A DNA stretch of 64,000 nucleotides from Devosia sp. (GCF_017744655.1 NZ_JAGIAW010000001.1:682001-746000), one strand, 5' to 3'. Shown: positions 35,384 to 44,188, counted from the stretch's first letter. A program made the numbers and translations. The notes: generated by a model from the letters alone, not told the origin.

Positions 35384-36692
35384 CGGGATCGTCCTCGATC
35401 GGCGCAACGCGCAACTGTCCCGGCGGCGGCAGGTCCGGCGCCACGGGGTGGTCGGCAATGGACGGCCGGTGCGTCAGCTCGAATCGCCACGCCGCAATGC
35501 CGAACACCAGCAGCGCGATAACAACGGCAATGCCGCAAGCTACGAACGGCGCACCCGGGAAATAATGCGCGGTTTCAGGAGCGCTGTAATAGGAGAAAAT
35601 CTGCGTGGCCCCCAGCGGGCCGATGATCGTCGCCAGCGAACTCGCTGCGTTCACCGCGCCCTGCAATTCGCCCTGGCTATTGTCCGGCACCTGCCGCGAC
35701 AGCACGCCATTGATGGCAGGCGGCGCGAGGCCACTCACGGTCCCAACAGCAATGAACAGGTAAAGCTGATAGACATCGGCCGAAAAAGCGATGCCGGCAA
35801 AGGCCGTCGCGGCAAACAGCAATCCGACGATCCCAACGGCCGGCTCGCCGATACCCTTGGACAGCGGTCCCGCCAAAACGGCCTGGCTAAAGGCAAAGCC
35901 AATGCCGAAGGCGCCCAGCGTGCGGCCGATGGTCGAGGACGTGAAGCTGAACACTTCCACCGTGAAATAGCTGAAAATCGTCGGCAGCGCCTGCGTTGCG
36001 AGCTGCAGGAAAAACAGCACCGCCAGCAGCCACAGCACCGACGGATATTGCTTGAGCGCCACAACTGCGCCGAGCGGATTGGCCCGCTTGATATTGAATT
36101 TTCGCCGATTGGCCTTGGGCAGGCTTTCCGGCAGCACCAATAGTCCGAAGAGGAAATTGGCAAAGGCAATGCCAGCCGCCGCAAAGAAGGGCACGCGCGG
36201 CCCGAGTTCGCCCAGCTCGCCGCCAATGACAGGCCCAATAATAAAGCCCAGCCCGAAAGCGGCCCCGATCAGCCCGAAGCGATGCGTGCGCTTATGCGGC
36301 GGGGTGATATCGGCCATATAGGCCGTCGCCGTCGCCAGCGCCGCGCCCGCGATGCCGGCAATGATGCGGCCGATAAAGAGGTACCAGACGAATGGCGCAA
36401 TCGACATCATCAGATAGTCGAAGGTCAGCCCGAGAAGCGAGGCCAGCAGCACCGGCCGCCTCCCGAAACGATCCGACAGGTTGCCCAGCACCGGCGAAAA
36501 CAGGAACTGCATCAAGGCATAGGCGAAAACCAGATAGCCGCCGATCACAGCCGCATTGGCAACACTGCCGCCCGTCAACTCCTCCAGCAGCTCGGGCAGC
36601 ACGGGCACGATAATGCCCACGCCGATCATGTCGAGCAGAATGGTAATGAGGATGCAGGCAAGGGTCAGTCGGGAGCGTGTCGCAGCTTGCAT
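35361..36692 (-). CDS. TetA-like MFS efflux transporter
   Basis: This 443-residue twelve-helix transporter begins LACILITILLDMIGVGIIVPVLPELL, which is the Tet(A)-type first helix. The motif A is GNLSDRFGRRPVLLASLLG, and LIGAAFGLGFIIGPVIGGELG is the fifth helix. Drug export is likely, but tetracycline itself is not proven. The C-terminal 30 residues are a proline-rich cytoplasmic tail. It and the downstream GNAT gene are on one strand with a 23-base overlap. Confidence 0.88.
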   Translation of the reverse strand: MQAATRSRLTLACILITILLDMIGVGIIVPVLPELLEELTGGSVANAAVIGGYLVFAYALMQFLFSPVLGNLSDRFGRRPVLLASLLGLTFDYLMMSIAPFVWYLFIGRIIAGIAGAALATATAYMADITPPHKRTHRFGLIGAAFGLGFIIGPVIGGELGELGPRVPFFAAAGIAFANFLFGLLVLPESLPKANRRKFNIKRANPLGAVVALKQYPSVLWLLAVLFFLQLATQALPTIFSYFTVEVFSFTSSTIGRTLGAFGIGFAFSQAVLAGPLSKGIGEPAVGIVGLLFAATAFAGIAFSADVYQLYLFIAVGTVSGLAPPAINGVLSRQVPDNSQGELQGAVNAASSLATIIGPLGATQIFSYYSAPETAHYFPGAPFVACGIAVVIALLVFGIAAWRFELTHRPSIADHPVAPDLPPPGQLRVAPIEDDPDDNPPRR

Positions 36693-36777
36693 GCGGTATT
36701 CCGTTCCCTTTCAGTCACCTAACCCTAGTGTCGCGCAATTGACACGTGCCGCCCCTGCAACGCAAGGGCTGACGCGG

Positions 36778-37956
36778 CTAGTGCGATCCTTCGCCCGGCG
36801 CTGCGTCATAACCGTAGATCCAGCCCAGCCTGTCGAGATGGGCGCGTGGCCCTTGCAGCCGCATGACCGTGTCCCGCGCGACTGATAGCGGCCATCTCAT
36901 ATGAAAAATGCGGCCATTGCTGGCCGAAAGATTTGCGACTCGGTCGACGCGGCTTTGCCGGACAGCCGCGTAACGCGCAAAGGCGGGTTCCGGTTCGGCA
37001 TGTTCCACCAGCAATGGGGCAAGCGTCGCCGCATCCTCGATGCCCATGGCGGCGCCCTGCGCCTGAAACGGCACCATGGCATGCGCCGCATCCCCGATAA
37101 GGCCGATATTTTCCCGGTGCCAAATCGGGGTGGTCACCGTGTAGAGCGGCCATGGCGTCCAGCTGTCGCCGGCTGCGGCCAGAATCACGCCCAGCGCTCC
37201 CTTGCCCTTCAGTTTGGGCTTTTGCGGATTCTCTTCCGCCTTGCCGGGCAGGAACAGGGCCAGATTGACCTGCTTCCGATGCGGCAGCGGATAGCAGACG
37301 AGATGGTGTCCGCTGCCGAAAAACACCGATACACGATCGCCAGCGATCTGGCTCGCCACCGAGTCGGCCGGCACCAGCGTGCGCCAGGCGACGCGCCCGC
37401 CAAATTGCGCGTCCGGGCCGTCCAGCAATTGCCGGCGCGTATGGGAATGGACACCATCTGCCCCGATAAAGGCATTGGCGCGCGTCGTCCGCGTCTGCCC
37501 ATTGGCTTCATCCACGGCAACCGTGACACCCCGCGCATGGGAAACCACGTCCCAGCCGCGTACGCCAAAAATGATGTCGATATTGGCGAAGCGTCGCGAT
37601 GCCTTGTAGAGCGCATCCGCCAGATCGGCCCGATGCATCACGGCATAGGGCGCGCCAAAACGCTGCTCCATGATCTCGCCGAACTCCATGCTGAAAAACG
37701 GCTTGGAGCTTCCATATTGATAGGTGTCGAGCGCTGCCGGTTCGAAGGCTATCCGCGAAAGAGAATCGGAGAGGCCCAATCGGTCGAGAATGCGGCGTGC
37801 ATTGGGGCTGATCTGGAGGCCGGCTCCGGCCTCCTGGATTGTTGTATTCCGTTCGAGCACGACCACAGTCGCCCCGAATTTTGCGAGGGTCAATGCCAGC
37901 GTAAGGCCGGAAATACCCGCTCCGGCTATGACATAGTTACGGCCCGTGGCGGGCAT
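36778..37956 (-). CDS. FAD-dependent monooxygenase, salicylate hydroxylase-like
   Basis: This is a 392-residue flavoprotein. The FAD-binding loop YVIAGAGISGLTLALTLAKFG is at the N-terminus, ADGVHSHTRR is the DG motif region, and IGLIGDAAHAMVPFQAQGAAM is the GD motif. This group hydroxylates aromatic compounds; the substrate is unknown. The ATG at 37956 was chosen over an in-frame TTG two codons earlier. It starts eight bases after the stop of the zinc-finger gene, so the two may be co-transcribed. Confidence 0.92.
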   Translation of the reverse strand: MPATGRNYVIAGAGISGLTLALTLAKFGATVVVLERNTTIQEAGAGLQISPNARRILDRLGLSDSLSRIAFEPAALDTYQYGSSKPFFSMEFGEIMEQRFGAPYAVMHRADLADALYKASRRFANIDIIFGVRGWDVVSHARGVTVAVDEANGQTRTTRANAFIGADGVHSHTRRQLLDGPDAQFGGRVAWRTLVPADSVASQIAGDRVSVFFGSGHHLVCYPLPHRKQVNLALFLPGKAEENPQKPKLKGKGALGVILAAAGDSWTPWPLYTVTTPIWHRENIGLIGDAAHAMVPFQAQGAAMGIEDAATLAPLLVEHAEPEPAFARYAAVRQSRVDRVANLSASNGRIFHMRWPLSVARDTVMRLQGPRAHLDRLGWIYGYDAAPGEGSH

Positions 37957-37964
37957 GGTCAAAC

Positions 37965-38210
37965 TCAGGCGGCGTGTGCCTCGAACACCGCAGAAGCGGG
38001 GTTGGAATGGCCTGCGCCAAGCTCGGCGTTAAAGACATAGAGCGTCGAACAATAGGGGCACACCGCCTCGTTATCCTTGCCCATATCGATAAAGATATGC
38101 GGATGATCGAACGGGGGCAGGGCGCCGACGCACTGGAACTCCTTGGAGCCAACCTCGATGCTGCGGAGGCCTTCGGTGTTGTGGAAATGGGGCGTGGTGC
38201 CGTGTGCCAT
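37965..38210 (-). CDS. CHCC zinc-finger protein (NDUFS6-like)
   Basis: This 81-residue protein has the zf-CHCC pattern: Cys27, His36 in FDHPHIFIDMG and the CPYC pair at Cys51 and Cys54. The family is related to the NDUFS6 accessory subunit of complex I and is found in alphaproteobacteria. A role in respiratory complex assembly is likely but not shown. The ATG at 38210 gives the usual short N-terminus MAHGTTPHFHN. It lies just upstream of the FAD monooxygenase gene. Confidence 0.88.
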   Translation of the reverse strand: MAHGTTPHFHNTEGLRSIEVGSKEFQCVGALPPFDHPHIFIDMGKDNEAVCPYCSTLYVFNAELGAGHSNPASAVFEAHAA

Positions 38211-38306
38211 GGTCAAACCTGTGGGGTCGGTATTTTGCGCCGGACCATAGCCAAGTGGGGGCGGTAAGAAAAGGGGCGGGGCGTCGCAGGATGGCGCAAA
38301 ATGGCA

Positions 38307-38433
38307 GTAGTCCTCATGGTGAGGTGGGAGGCGCAGCCGACCCTCGAACCACGGGGACGTGTCCCGATGCTGCAGCGCCACGCCCCCGCGGTTCGAGGCT
38401 TTGCTGCACAAAGCGCCTCACCATGAGGGCTAC
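38307..38433. repeat. Dispersed repeat, family B copy 2
   Basis: This repeat fills most of the 302-base gap from 38211 to 38512. It has facing blocks CCTCATGGTGAGGTGGGAGG and CGCCTCACCATGAGGGCTAC, with CCTCGAACCACGGGG and GCGGTTCGAGGCTTTGC between, so its ends can pair as a long inverted repeat. Nothing else, including no coding frame with a ribosome-binding site, is seen in the gap. Confidence 0.8.
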
Positions 38434-38512
38434 TGCGGGGTTGCGGGGCGCCGTTTGCCCACTGGCCCAACGCCCCTCAGGCAGCTAAACACTCCGCAAA
38501 AGGAACCTGCCC

Positions 38513-39283
38513 ATGCCCCAATTCCAGTCCAGCGGATATTCCCTTGCCTACGAAACCGCAGGGCAGGGGCCCGCAGTCCTCTGCATCCACGGCTTTGCCT
38601 CGAGCGGGCGGGTCAACTGGATCGATACCGGCTGGGTCGAAACGCTGGTCGGCGCAGGCTACAAGGCCATCACCTTCGATCACCGCGGCCATGGCCAATC
38701 GGACAAGCCACACGACCCCGATGCCTATTATCCCGAGCGGATGATGGAAGACAGCCTCGCGCTCCTCGACCACCTCGGCGAAAAGCGCGTCGCCGTGCTC
38801 GGCTATTCGATGGGCGCCCGCGTCGCCGCCTTCCTGTCCTTCAATTATCCGGAGCGCATTGCCGCTGCCATCTTCGGCGGCATGGGCATGAACCTCATCA
38901 ATGGCCTGACCGACGGCAACGATATCATCGCCGGCCTCCGCGCCCCGCGCCTTGCCGATCTGACCCATCCGACCGCCCGCCAGTTCCGCATCTTCGCCGA
39001 CCATACGGGGTCCGATCGCGAAGCGCTCGCCGCCTGCATGGAAACCTCGCGCCAGCCCATGGCGCGCGCCGACGTCAGACGAATCGAGGTTCCCGTGCTC
39101 GTGGCCGTGGGCGAGGCCGACGAAATGGCCGCCTCTCCGGAACCTCTCGCCGAACTGCTCCCGCATGGTGAAGCCTTTACCATCCCCAAGCGCGATCACA
39201 TGCGCGCCACGGGCGACTCCAAATTCAAGGCGGCCGCATTGGAGTTCCTCAGCAGGACTTTTCCCGTTTCCGCGGAACCGTGA
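38513..39283 (+). CDS. Alpha/beta hydrolase
   Basis: This is a 256-residue soluble hydrolase. The oxyanion region is VLCIHGFASSGRVNWIDTGW, followed by FDHRGHGQSDKP, the nucleophile Ser in VLGYSMGARVAAFLSF near residue 103, the acid in VAVGEADEMA and the His in IPKRDHMRATG. The substrate is unknown. The ATG at 38513 has AAAGGAAC upstream. It lies after a repeat-filled gap and before cysE. Confidence 0.92.
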   Translation: MPQFQSSGYSLAYETAGQGPAVLCIHGFASSGRVNWIDTGWVETLVGAGYKAITFDHRGHGQSDKPHDPDAYYPERMMEDSLALLDHLGEKRVAVLGYSMGARVAAFLSFNYPERIAAAIFGGMGMNLINGLTDGNDIIAGLRAPRLADLTHPTARQFRIFADHTGSDREALAACMETSRQPMARADVRRIEVPVLVAVGEADEMAASPEPLAELLPHGEAFTIPKRDHMRATGDSKFKAAALEFLSRTFPVSAEP

Positions 39284-39364
39284 ACCAAAGTGCATGCCGG
39301 GGCTTTGTGTTGAACAACCAAATGCCTTATATCGGTAAGTCTCGATAAAGCGGAGTTGGACGCC

Positions 39365-40189
39365 ATGAGCGGCAATGCCCAGAAGTCGGCGCAGATCAAG
39401 TCGGTCGATCCCGTTTGGGAAGCCGTGCGCGTCGGTGCTCGCCAGATCATCGATTCCGACCCCGCCCTGGGGCAGATGGCGCTGACCACTGTGCTCAACC
39501 ACGATTCCTTCGAGGAAGCACTGGCGCATCGTCTCGCCTCGCGTCTCGACCACGAAGACGTCTCCGCCGACATCATCCGCCAGACCTTTGCCGAAGTGCT
39601 GCGCGACAATCCCACCATAGGCGAATCCGCCCGCGTCGACCTCGCCGCCACGCTCGAACGTGATCCCGCCTGCCACCGGGCCATCGAGCCCTTGCTCTAT
39701 TTCAAGGGCTATCAGGCCATCCAGACCCATCGCTTCGCCCATGCCTTGTTCAAGGCCGGTCGCCGCGATTTCGCGCTCTACCTCCAGAGTCGCGCCAGCC
39801 AGGTCTTCCAGGTCGACATCAATCCCGCCGTTCCCATGGGCAAGGGCATCATGCTCGACCATGGTACGGGCCTCGTCATCGGCGAAACCGCCGTCGTCGG
39901 CGACAACGTCTCCATGCTGCAGAATGTTACCCTCGGCGGCACGGGCAAGGCCGATCAGGATCGTCATCCTAAGATCGGCAATGGCGTTCTCATCGGTGCG
40001 GGCGCCAAGGTTCTGGGCAATATCCGCGTCGGCGATTGCTCACGTATCGGTGCCGGCTCGGTTGTCCTCAAGGAAGTTCCGCCGCGCACCACCGTTGCCG
40101 GTGTGCCGGCCAAGGTGATCGGCGAAGCCGGCTGTGCCCAGCCCGCGCTGGTCATGGACCAGATGGTTTTGGTGCACGACAACACCTGA
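39365..40189 (+). CDS. cysE: Serine O-acetyltransferase
   Basis: This 274-residue enzyme makes O-acetylserine, the first step of cysteine synthesis. The N-terminal helical domain contains LNHDSFEEALAHRLASRL, and the left-handed beta-helix contains DINPAVPMGKGIMLDHGTGLVIGETAVVGDNVSM and LGGTGK with the catalytic His. The C-terminal tail is QMVLVHDNT, without the terminal Ile that usually inserts into CysK, so complex formation may differ. The ATG at 39365 is in the usual place. It precedes DUF3126. Confidence 0.96.
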   Translation: MSGNAQKSAQIKSVDPVWEAVRVGARQIIDSDPALGQMALTTVLNHDSFEEALAHRLASRLDHEDVSADIIRQTFAEVLRDNPTIGESARVDLAATLERDPACHRAIEPLLYFKGYQAIQTHRFAHALFKAGRRDFALYLQSRASQVFQVDINPAVPMGKGIMLDHGTGLVIGETAVVGDNVSMLQNVTLGGTGKADQDRHPKIGNGVLIGAGAKVLGNIRVGDCSRIGAGSVVLKEVPPRTTVAGVPAKVIGEAGCAQPALVMDQMVLVHDNT

Positions 40190-40303
40190 CCGGCGGGGCA
40201 AGTCTCTGCCGCAGGTTGTCACCGCTAAAATGACGGTGCCAGGGGTTGCCAGCAGCCCGTGACGGACTAGATTGCGCGCCAACACAACAGCAGGACGATT
40301 GCC

Positions 40304-40522
40304 GTGAACCATCCCGAGATCATCAAGCTGCAGAAATTCCTGCAACGCATGTTCAACAACAAGAACATCGACGTCCGTCCCCGCGCCAAGCTCAACGACT
40401 CGGTGGAAGTCTTCATCGGCGACGAGTCGATCGGTCTCATCCACGTCGATGACGAAGACGGCGACAAGTCCTACATGTTCTCGATGTCGATCCTCGATAT
40501 CGACCTCGACGATATCGACTGA
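40304..40522 (+). CDS. DUF3126 family protein
   Basis: This 72-residue acidic protein has a GTG start at 40304 and is of the DUF3126 type: MNHPEIIKLQKFLQRMFNNK, then RPRAKLNDSVEVFIGDES and a C-terminal acidic run DIDLDDID. It follows cysE by 114 bases, the same arrangement as in other alphaproteobacteria, so a role near cysteine metabolism is suspected but unknown. Confidence 0.9.
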   Translation: MNHPEIIKLQKFLQRMFNNKNIDVRPRAKLNDSVEVFIGDESIGLIHVDDEDGDKSYMFSMSILDIDLDDID

Positions 40523-40544
40523 CCAAGACTGGACGGCGCCGACA

Positions 40545-41192
40545 CTAGTTGGCGCCGATCCTCTCCAGCCACCGGCCAATTTCCGCGTCGAAATCGCGCC
40601 AGGCCGGCAGCAAAGTTTCGTCAAAGCTGTAGATGGCGGCCAGACCGCTCGTCAGATGCACGGTGCGGACGCATTTGTCCGGCGCGCCGGTCTCGATGGC
40701 GTCTATGCACTTGGTGACAAAGGGTTTTGGCGCCAGCGCGTCATACCAGATGACTTCTCCCGCATAACCATTGCCCTCGAGCTTCTGCCCGATGAGACCC
40801 GGCACGCCCGTTTCCGTGCCTTTGGCGAATTGGTGCACATAGACGCTGTCCAGCAGTTCGCTGCTCGACTTGGCCCGCGAGCGTGGCAGCAGCGTCACGT
40901 CGACCCGTCCAAGCGGCAATTCCACCGATAGATCGACCTGGCCGACAAAACCGCTCTGCATCTGCTCGCCGAAGCGGAACCAGTTTTTCGGAATCGTCAG
41001 TTCGCGCCCGCCGACGGTCTGCACCAGCGCCTCGCCATCATCGAGCGATGGCGCCTTTCGTCCGTCAGATCGGCCGGCTTCATCCACAAGATAAGCCACG
41101 CCCAGAGCGGCCAGCATCACCACCAGCGCAATACCAGCCAGGTTCTGCATAAGCCCGGAAATGCGGGGTTCGGAGCGCGGCAGGGCGGACAT
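40545..41192 (-). CDS. Membrane-anchored protein of unknown function
   Basis: This is a 215-residue protein. A hydrophobic helix at residues 19-37 (LAGIALVVMLAALGVAYLV) follows a short basic/polar segment, so it is probably anchored in the inner membrane with the rest in the periplasm. The soluble part has strand-rich sequence (RELTIPKNWFRFGEQMQSGF, VDVTLLPRSRAK) and two cysteines (TKCIDAIETGAPDKCVR). I recognise no family. It is convergent with DUF3126 and divergent from the next gene. Confidence 0.72.
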   Translation of the reverse strand: MSALPRSEPRISGLMQNLAGIALVVMLAALGVAYLVDEAGRSDGRKAPSLDDGEALVQTVGGRELTIPKNWFRFGEQMQSGFVGQVDLSVELPLGRVDVTLLPRSRAKSSSELLDSVYVHQFAKGTETGVPGLIGQKLEGNGYAGEVIWYDALAPKPFVTKCIDAIETGAPDKCVRTVHLTSGLAAIYSFDETLLPAWRDFDAEIGRWLERIGAN

Positions 41193-41300
41193 GGCCAGCG
41201 TTAACCAGTTTTCTGAAGCGGAGGTGACACATCACTTCAGCCGCAATATGGTTACCAAAGAATTAACATTGCCATGGGTCGATGGCACAGGAGGGCAGGG

Positions 41301-41627
41301 ATGGCGCGCGAACTTTTGCTTGCGGCGTTCATCATGGGCGTGGGGCTGTGCATTGCGGGCGCTGGGACGCATCTCTATCAGGCGCTGTCCCGCCAGCAGG
41401 CCATGCTCCGCATGGATGGCCGGAGCCTTGCCGGCGCTGCTGGGCATCTGGTCATGAGCATCGTCTGCGGGCCATACATCATGCTGCATATGGGCTGGCA
41501 GCGTGAGGACAGCAGCACGCTGTCGATGACCTCGGCGCTGATCGGCGCGCTTGTCGGCTTCAGTTGGGCCTTCGTCACCGGCCTTTTCTTTATGAGCCTC
41601 TACGTCTTCGCCATCCGCCTCGGTTAA
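41301..41627 (+). CDS. Small integral membrane protein (DUF6949-like)
   Basis: This 108-residue protein has three hydrophobic helices (LLAAFIMGVGLCIAGAGTHLY, AGAAGHLVMSIVCGPYIMLHM, ALIGALVGFSWAFVTGLFFM). It is similar to an uncharacterised rhizobial family; the DUF6949 name is recalled, not checked. The ATG at 41301 has GGAGGGCAGGG upstream. It is followed by a long terminator hairpin. Confidence 0.7.
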   Translation: MARELLLAAFIMGVGLCIAGAGTHLYQALSRQQAMLRMDGRSLAGAAGHLVMSIVCGPYIMLHMGWQREDSSTLSMTSALIGALVGFSWAFVTGLFFMSLYVFAIRLG

Positions 41628-41647
41628 TTGCCATCGACGAATACAAC

Positions 41648-41682
41648 AAGGCCGGCCTCGCTGCAGCGAGAGCCGGCCTTGT
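41648..41682. terminator. Bidirectional terminator hairpin
   Basis: A long hairpin, AAGGCCGGC outer arm and CTCGC-TGCA-GCGAG inner stem, is flanked by TTGTT on both strands. It sits between two convergent genes and could stop transcription from either side. Confidence 0.75.
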
Positions 41683-41734
41683 TCATCAGGTCCCTATCAG
41701 GGATTCTTGGGGCGGGACCCGGAAAGTCTACGCC

Positions 41735-42361
41735 TTAGTTGTTGGCCGCAACGATGGTCATGCGATCATCATACATATCGACCCACTGGCCGGCATGCGC
41801 CTGGGACTGGCGCTTGAGATATTGGTAGGGCGTCTCGTTCCAGACGCGGATGGCGCTTTCCTGGTTGTCGAGCACCAGATCGCCGCGATCGGTCCGCACC
41901 ATCAGCACGGCATGACCGCTGCCATCGCTCTGGCGCACCACGGCGATGAGAAGCGTGCTGGGCGACCAGCCGGCCTCGATCAGCGCCTGACGCTTGGCCA
42001 GCACGAAATCCTCGCAATCGCCATAGCCGCTAGTGGGATAAGTCCAGAACTCTTCCACCTGGTAGAGTTCCTGATCCGTCACCGGAATGATGGTCTGGTT
42101 GAAATGCGCGTTGATGGAAACAAGCTGCTGCCAATTGGTTTCCGTCAGGCTGACGGCATCAACGACCGACGCATTCGCCTGGCATTCGCCGGGCCGCGAA
42201 CGGCAGAAATCCAGATGCCCCACCGGAATGGACGTATTGGTGCTCGCAACCTGCACATAGGCTGCATTGGTAAAGTCGATAGCTGCACTGGGTTGTGCCC
42301 AGATTGCGAGCGCCGCAGCAGCCATACCGGCCGCCATCAGACGCTTATTTCGGATTGCCAT
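41735..42361 (-). CDS. Bacterial transglutaminase-like cysteine peptidase (BTLCP)
   Basis: This is a 208-residue exported protein. It has a signal peptide (residues 1-27, ending PSAA) and a catalytic triad Cys116 in GYGDCEDFVLAKR, His150 in GSGHAVLMVRT and Asp165 in LVLDNQE. This is the BTLCP family (LapG-like), whose best-known member cleaves adhesins in the periplasm when a c-di-GMP receptor releases it. No LapD or adhesin gene lies nearby. The PilZ gene just upstream is a possible link to c-di-GMP signalling. Confidence 0.92.
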   Translation of the reverse strand: MAIRNKRLMAAGMAAAALAIWAQPSAAIDFTNAAYVQVASTNTSIPVGHLDFCRSRPGECQANASVVDAVSLTETNWQQLVSINAHFNQTIIPVTDQELYQVEEFWTYPTSGYGDCEDFVLAKRQALIEAGWSPSTLLIAVVRQSDGSGHAVLMVRTDRGDLVLDNQESAIRVWNETPYQYLKRQSQAHAGQWVDMYDDRMTIVAANN

Positions 42362-42512
42362 AACGCGATCTCCCTGATGGAGACCACGCTAAGGGCGGCG
42401 ACTTGCGCCGGTCCGAAAACTGCCGGGCAGTTTTTATGCGTGTTTTAGGTGTCTTTTAGCGGGCGCAGTAAGGAGGCGTTTACGCTAGCACAGGCGCCTC
42501 GACCGCCACGAT

Positions 42513-42576
42513 GTCATCCCCGCGAAAGCGGGGACCTCCGTTTCAAAACATGGATTCCCGCTTTCGCGGGAATGAC
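42513..42576. repeat. Dispersed inverted repeat, family A copy 2
   Basis: Facing arms CATCCCCGCGAAAGCGGGGA and TTCCCGCTTTCGCGGGAATG are separated by about 16 bases. It is the same unit as at 8688-8762. It lies in the gap between the BTLCP and PilZ genes. Confidence 0.85.
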
Positions 42577-42612
42577 ACCGGGATAGTAAGTAAAAGACCC
42601 AAGCCAGCTAAC

Positions 42613-43248
42613 TCAGTTCATGACGCGCAGATTCTGCTGCACGACATTGAGCATTTCCTGCGCCGCGGCAAACTCCACGGCCACGCCATTCTGGAAATGC
42701 CGCACGACGCGGGCGCGCATGCGGCCAAGCGTGATCGGTGTGCCCATGGCCGGACGCACATCGAGCTCGATGGCCGCGCCCGAGAGCGAAATGTCGATGA
42801 TCTTGCAGTTGTAGCGCCGGCCATCGTCGAGAACGACGGTCGAGTGCCTGAGATCAGGCACCACGCGCTCATGCCGGCGATCTTCCGGCAGGTTGAGCAC
42901 GTCCTTGTTGGCGAGCCAGGTCAGCTGCGCCGCCATCTTGTCGCGCTTGCGGGGCGTTGCGGCAATATCCATGAGGAAGCCGCCATCGACCTGCTTGAGG
43001 ATAGTGCCTTCAATGCGGCCCATATGATCGAGATAGGCAATGATGCGTTCGCCCTCGGTTCCCGGCACCGGGGCAATCACCACGGCATCGCCGGGCGACA
43101 TTTCGAGAACCTGGCAGGGGAATTCGCGACGGTCAGCCAGCATATAGCGGCCAAGGATGGAAACCTTGACGCGTTGAAACCGGCCCTCGACAGCCCTGGG
43201 CTGAGAAGGGGAGGGCATGCGCGCTGAATCGAGATCGTCACTGAGCAT
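42613..43248 (-). CDS. PilZ domain protein, two tandem domains
   Basis: This is a 211-residue soluble protein. The second PilZ domain (about residues 120-200) has the c-di-GMP signature: RRHERVVPDLR and later DISLSGAAIELD. The first (about 20-95) keeps only a degenerate version (RFQRVKVSILGRYML, EMSPGDAVVI). The second domain should bind c-di-GMP; the first may act as a scaffold. The start at 43248 has GGTGAACGC before it; a later ATG at 43215 is an alternative. It neighbours a BTLCP peptidase and a PAS protein. Confidence 0.88.
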   Translation of the reverse strand: MLSDDLDSARMPSPSQPRAVEGRFQRVKVSILGRYMLADRREFPCQVLEMSPGDAVVIAPVPGTEGERIIAYLDHMGRIEGTILKQVDGGFLMDIAATPRKRDKMAAQLTWLANKDVLNLPEDRRHERVVPDLRHSTVVLDDGRRYNCKIIDISLSGAAIELDVRPAMGTPITLGRMRARVVRHFQNGVAVEFAAAQEMLNVVQQNLRVMN

Positions 43249-43355
43249 GCGTTCACCGGTCCCCGTCCGCACATAAAAGTGCAAGCAACGTAACGATTCT
43301 CGGTTAACGCTTGGTAGCGACTGCGCGACCAGACAAAGCCCGATCGCGCCAGGTA

Positions 43356-44009
43356 TCAGTTACGGCCGCCGTCGATCACCGCGAGGTGTGCATAGCGGCG
43401 CGCGCTGCGGCCATAAAGCGTCGTCGGCATGGCCATGGTCGAGGCCGCCGGAGCAAAGCTGACATCGTTCACGACGCTGGCGGCAACGTCGGGCATCGAA
43501 TCCTCGCGCGGCATTTCGTCCGGCCAGATCAGGCGCAGGCCGGTGATCCGCTGCTCGGTGATCGGCTGCACGCCGAGCCAGTACGGCTCTTCCGTCGCCG
43601 TCATGCCGCCCAGAATGCGCGTGTGGCTCGAACCGTTGTGACGCAGCGGCATCAGGATCATCTCGAAGGATGTCTTGGTGTGGAGCGCGGTCGAGCCCTG
43701 GAACGTCACCAGCGCCACGGCGTGATCTTCGGTCACGGCGCGGATCAGCGTTTCCATCGCGTCCTGGTCGCGGTCGTGCCAGAGCGCGGAGAAGGAGCGG
43801 CCCTTCAGTTCGCGGCAATAGCTAGTGCAAAGGTGCGAGCCGGCGAGGCGGAAGGAGAATTTGTCCTCGTCATTGAGTTCGAGGATGAACGTATTGGCGA
43901 GGGCCTCACGAATGCGGGTGGGATCGATGTCCTTGCGGTCGGGCGCGCTGCGGGCGCCACGAATCGTGTTCCAATAGGTATAGAGCGTATTGGTGCTCGG
44001 CATCTGCAT
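43356..44009 (-). CDS. PAS domain protein (PAS_5/DUF1457 type)
   Basis: This 217-residue protein is dominated by one PAS-like domain: YTYWNTIRGARSAPDRKDIDP, LANTFILELNDEDKFSFRLAG and SHLCTSYCRELKGRSFSALW, then LRHNGSSHTRILGGM. The family is typical of Alphaproteobacteria and often under CtrA control. No output domain is seen. A perfect CtrA-type box lies about 90 bases upstream. It is divergent from the rhomboid gene. The ATG at 44009 was chosen because upstream reading is shadow sequence. Confidence 0.88.
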   Translation of the reverse strand: MQMPSTNTLYTYWNTIRGARSAPDRKDIDPTRIREALANTFILELNDEDKFSFRLAGSHLCTSYCRELKGRSFSALWHDRDQDAMETLIRAVTEDHAVALVTFQGSTALHTKTSFEMILMPLRHNGSSHTRILGGMTATEEPYWLGVQPITEQRITGLRLIWPDEMPREDSMPDVAASVVNDVSFAPAASTMAMPTTLYGRSARRYAHLAVIDGGRN

Positions 44010-44100
44010 GGTAGGACCCGCTTGTTCATAAGCGGCATCCGATCTCCCCAGAGTCTCGCCGCGCCGACGACAATGGCAAATCGGCAGGGCGATTGCCCGC

Positions 44101-44115
44101 TTAAACATTAATTAA
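44101..44115. promoter_or_regulatory. CtrA-type binding site (TTAA-N7-TTAA)
   Basis: TTAA at 44101-44104 and TTAA at 44112-44115 are separated by exactly seven bases. It lies between divergent genes, 92 bases before the PAS gene start and 74 before the rhomboid start. A further TTAA is at 44118-44121. Confidence 0.6.
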
Positions 44116-44188
44116 GGTTAACGCCGCTGTCCCAATGTGGAAAAGCTTTGCGGAAGCCGCGCTGTATAGGGTCTTAGGGAGAAAAACG

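Noticed and set aside
38477..39967. A 496-codon minus-strand frame opposite the alpha/beta hydrolase and cysE
   Set aside because: It covers two real genes on the other strand and shows no domain.
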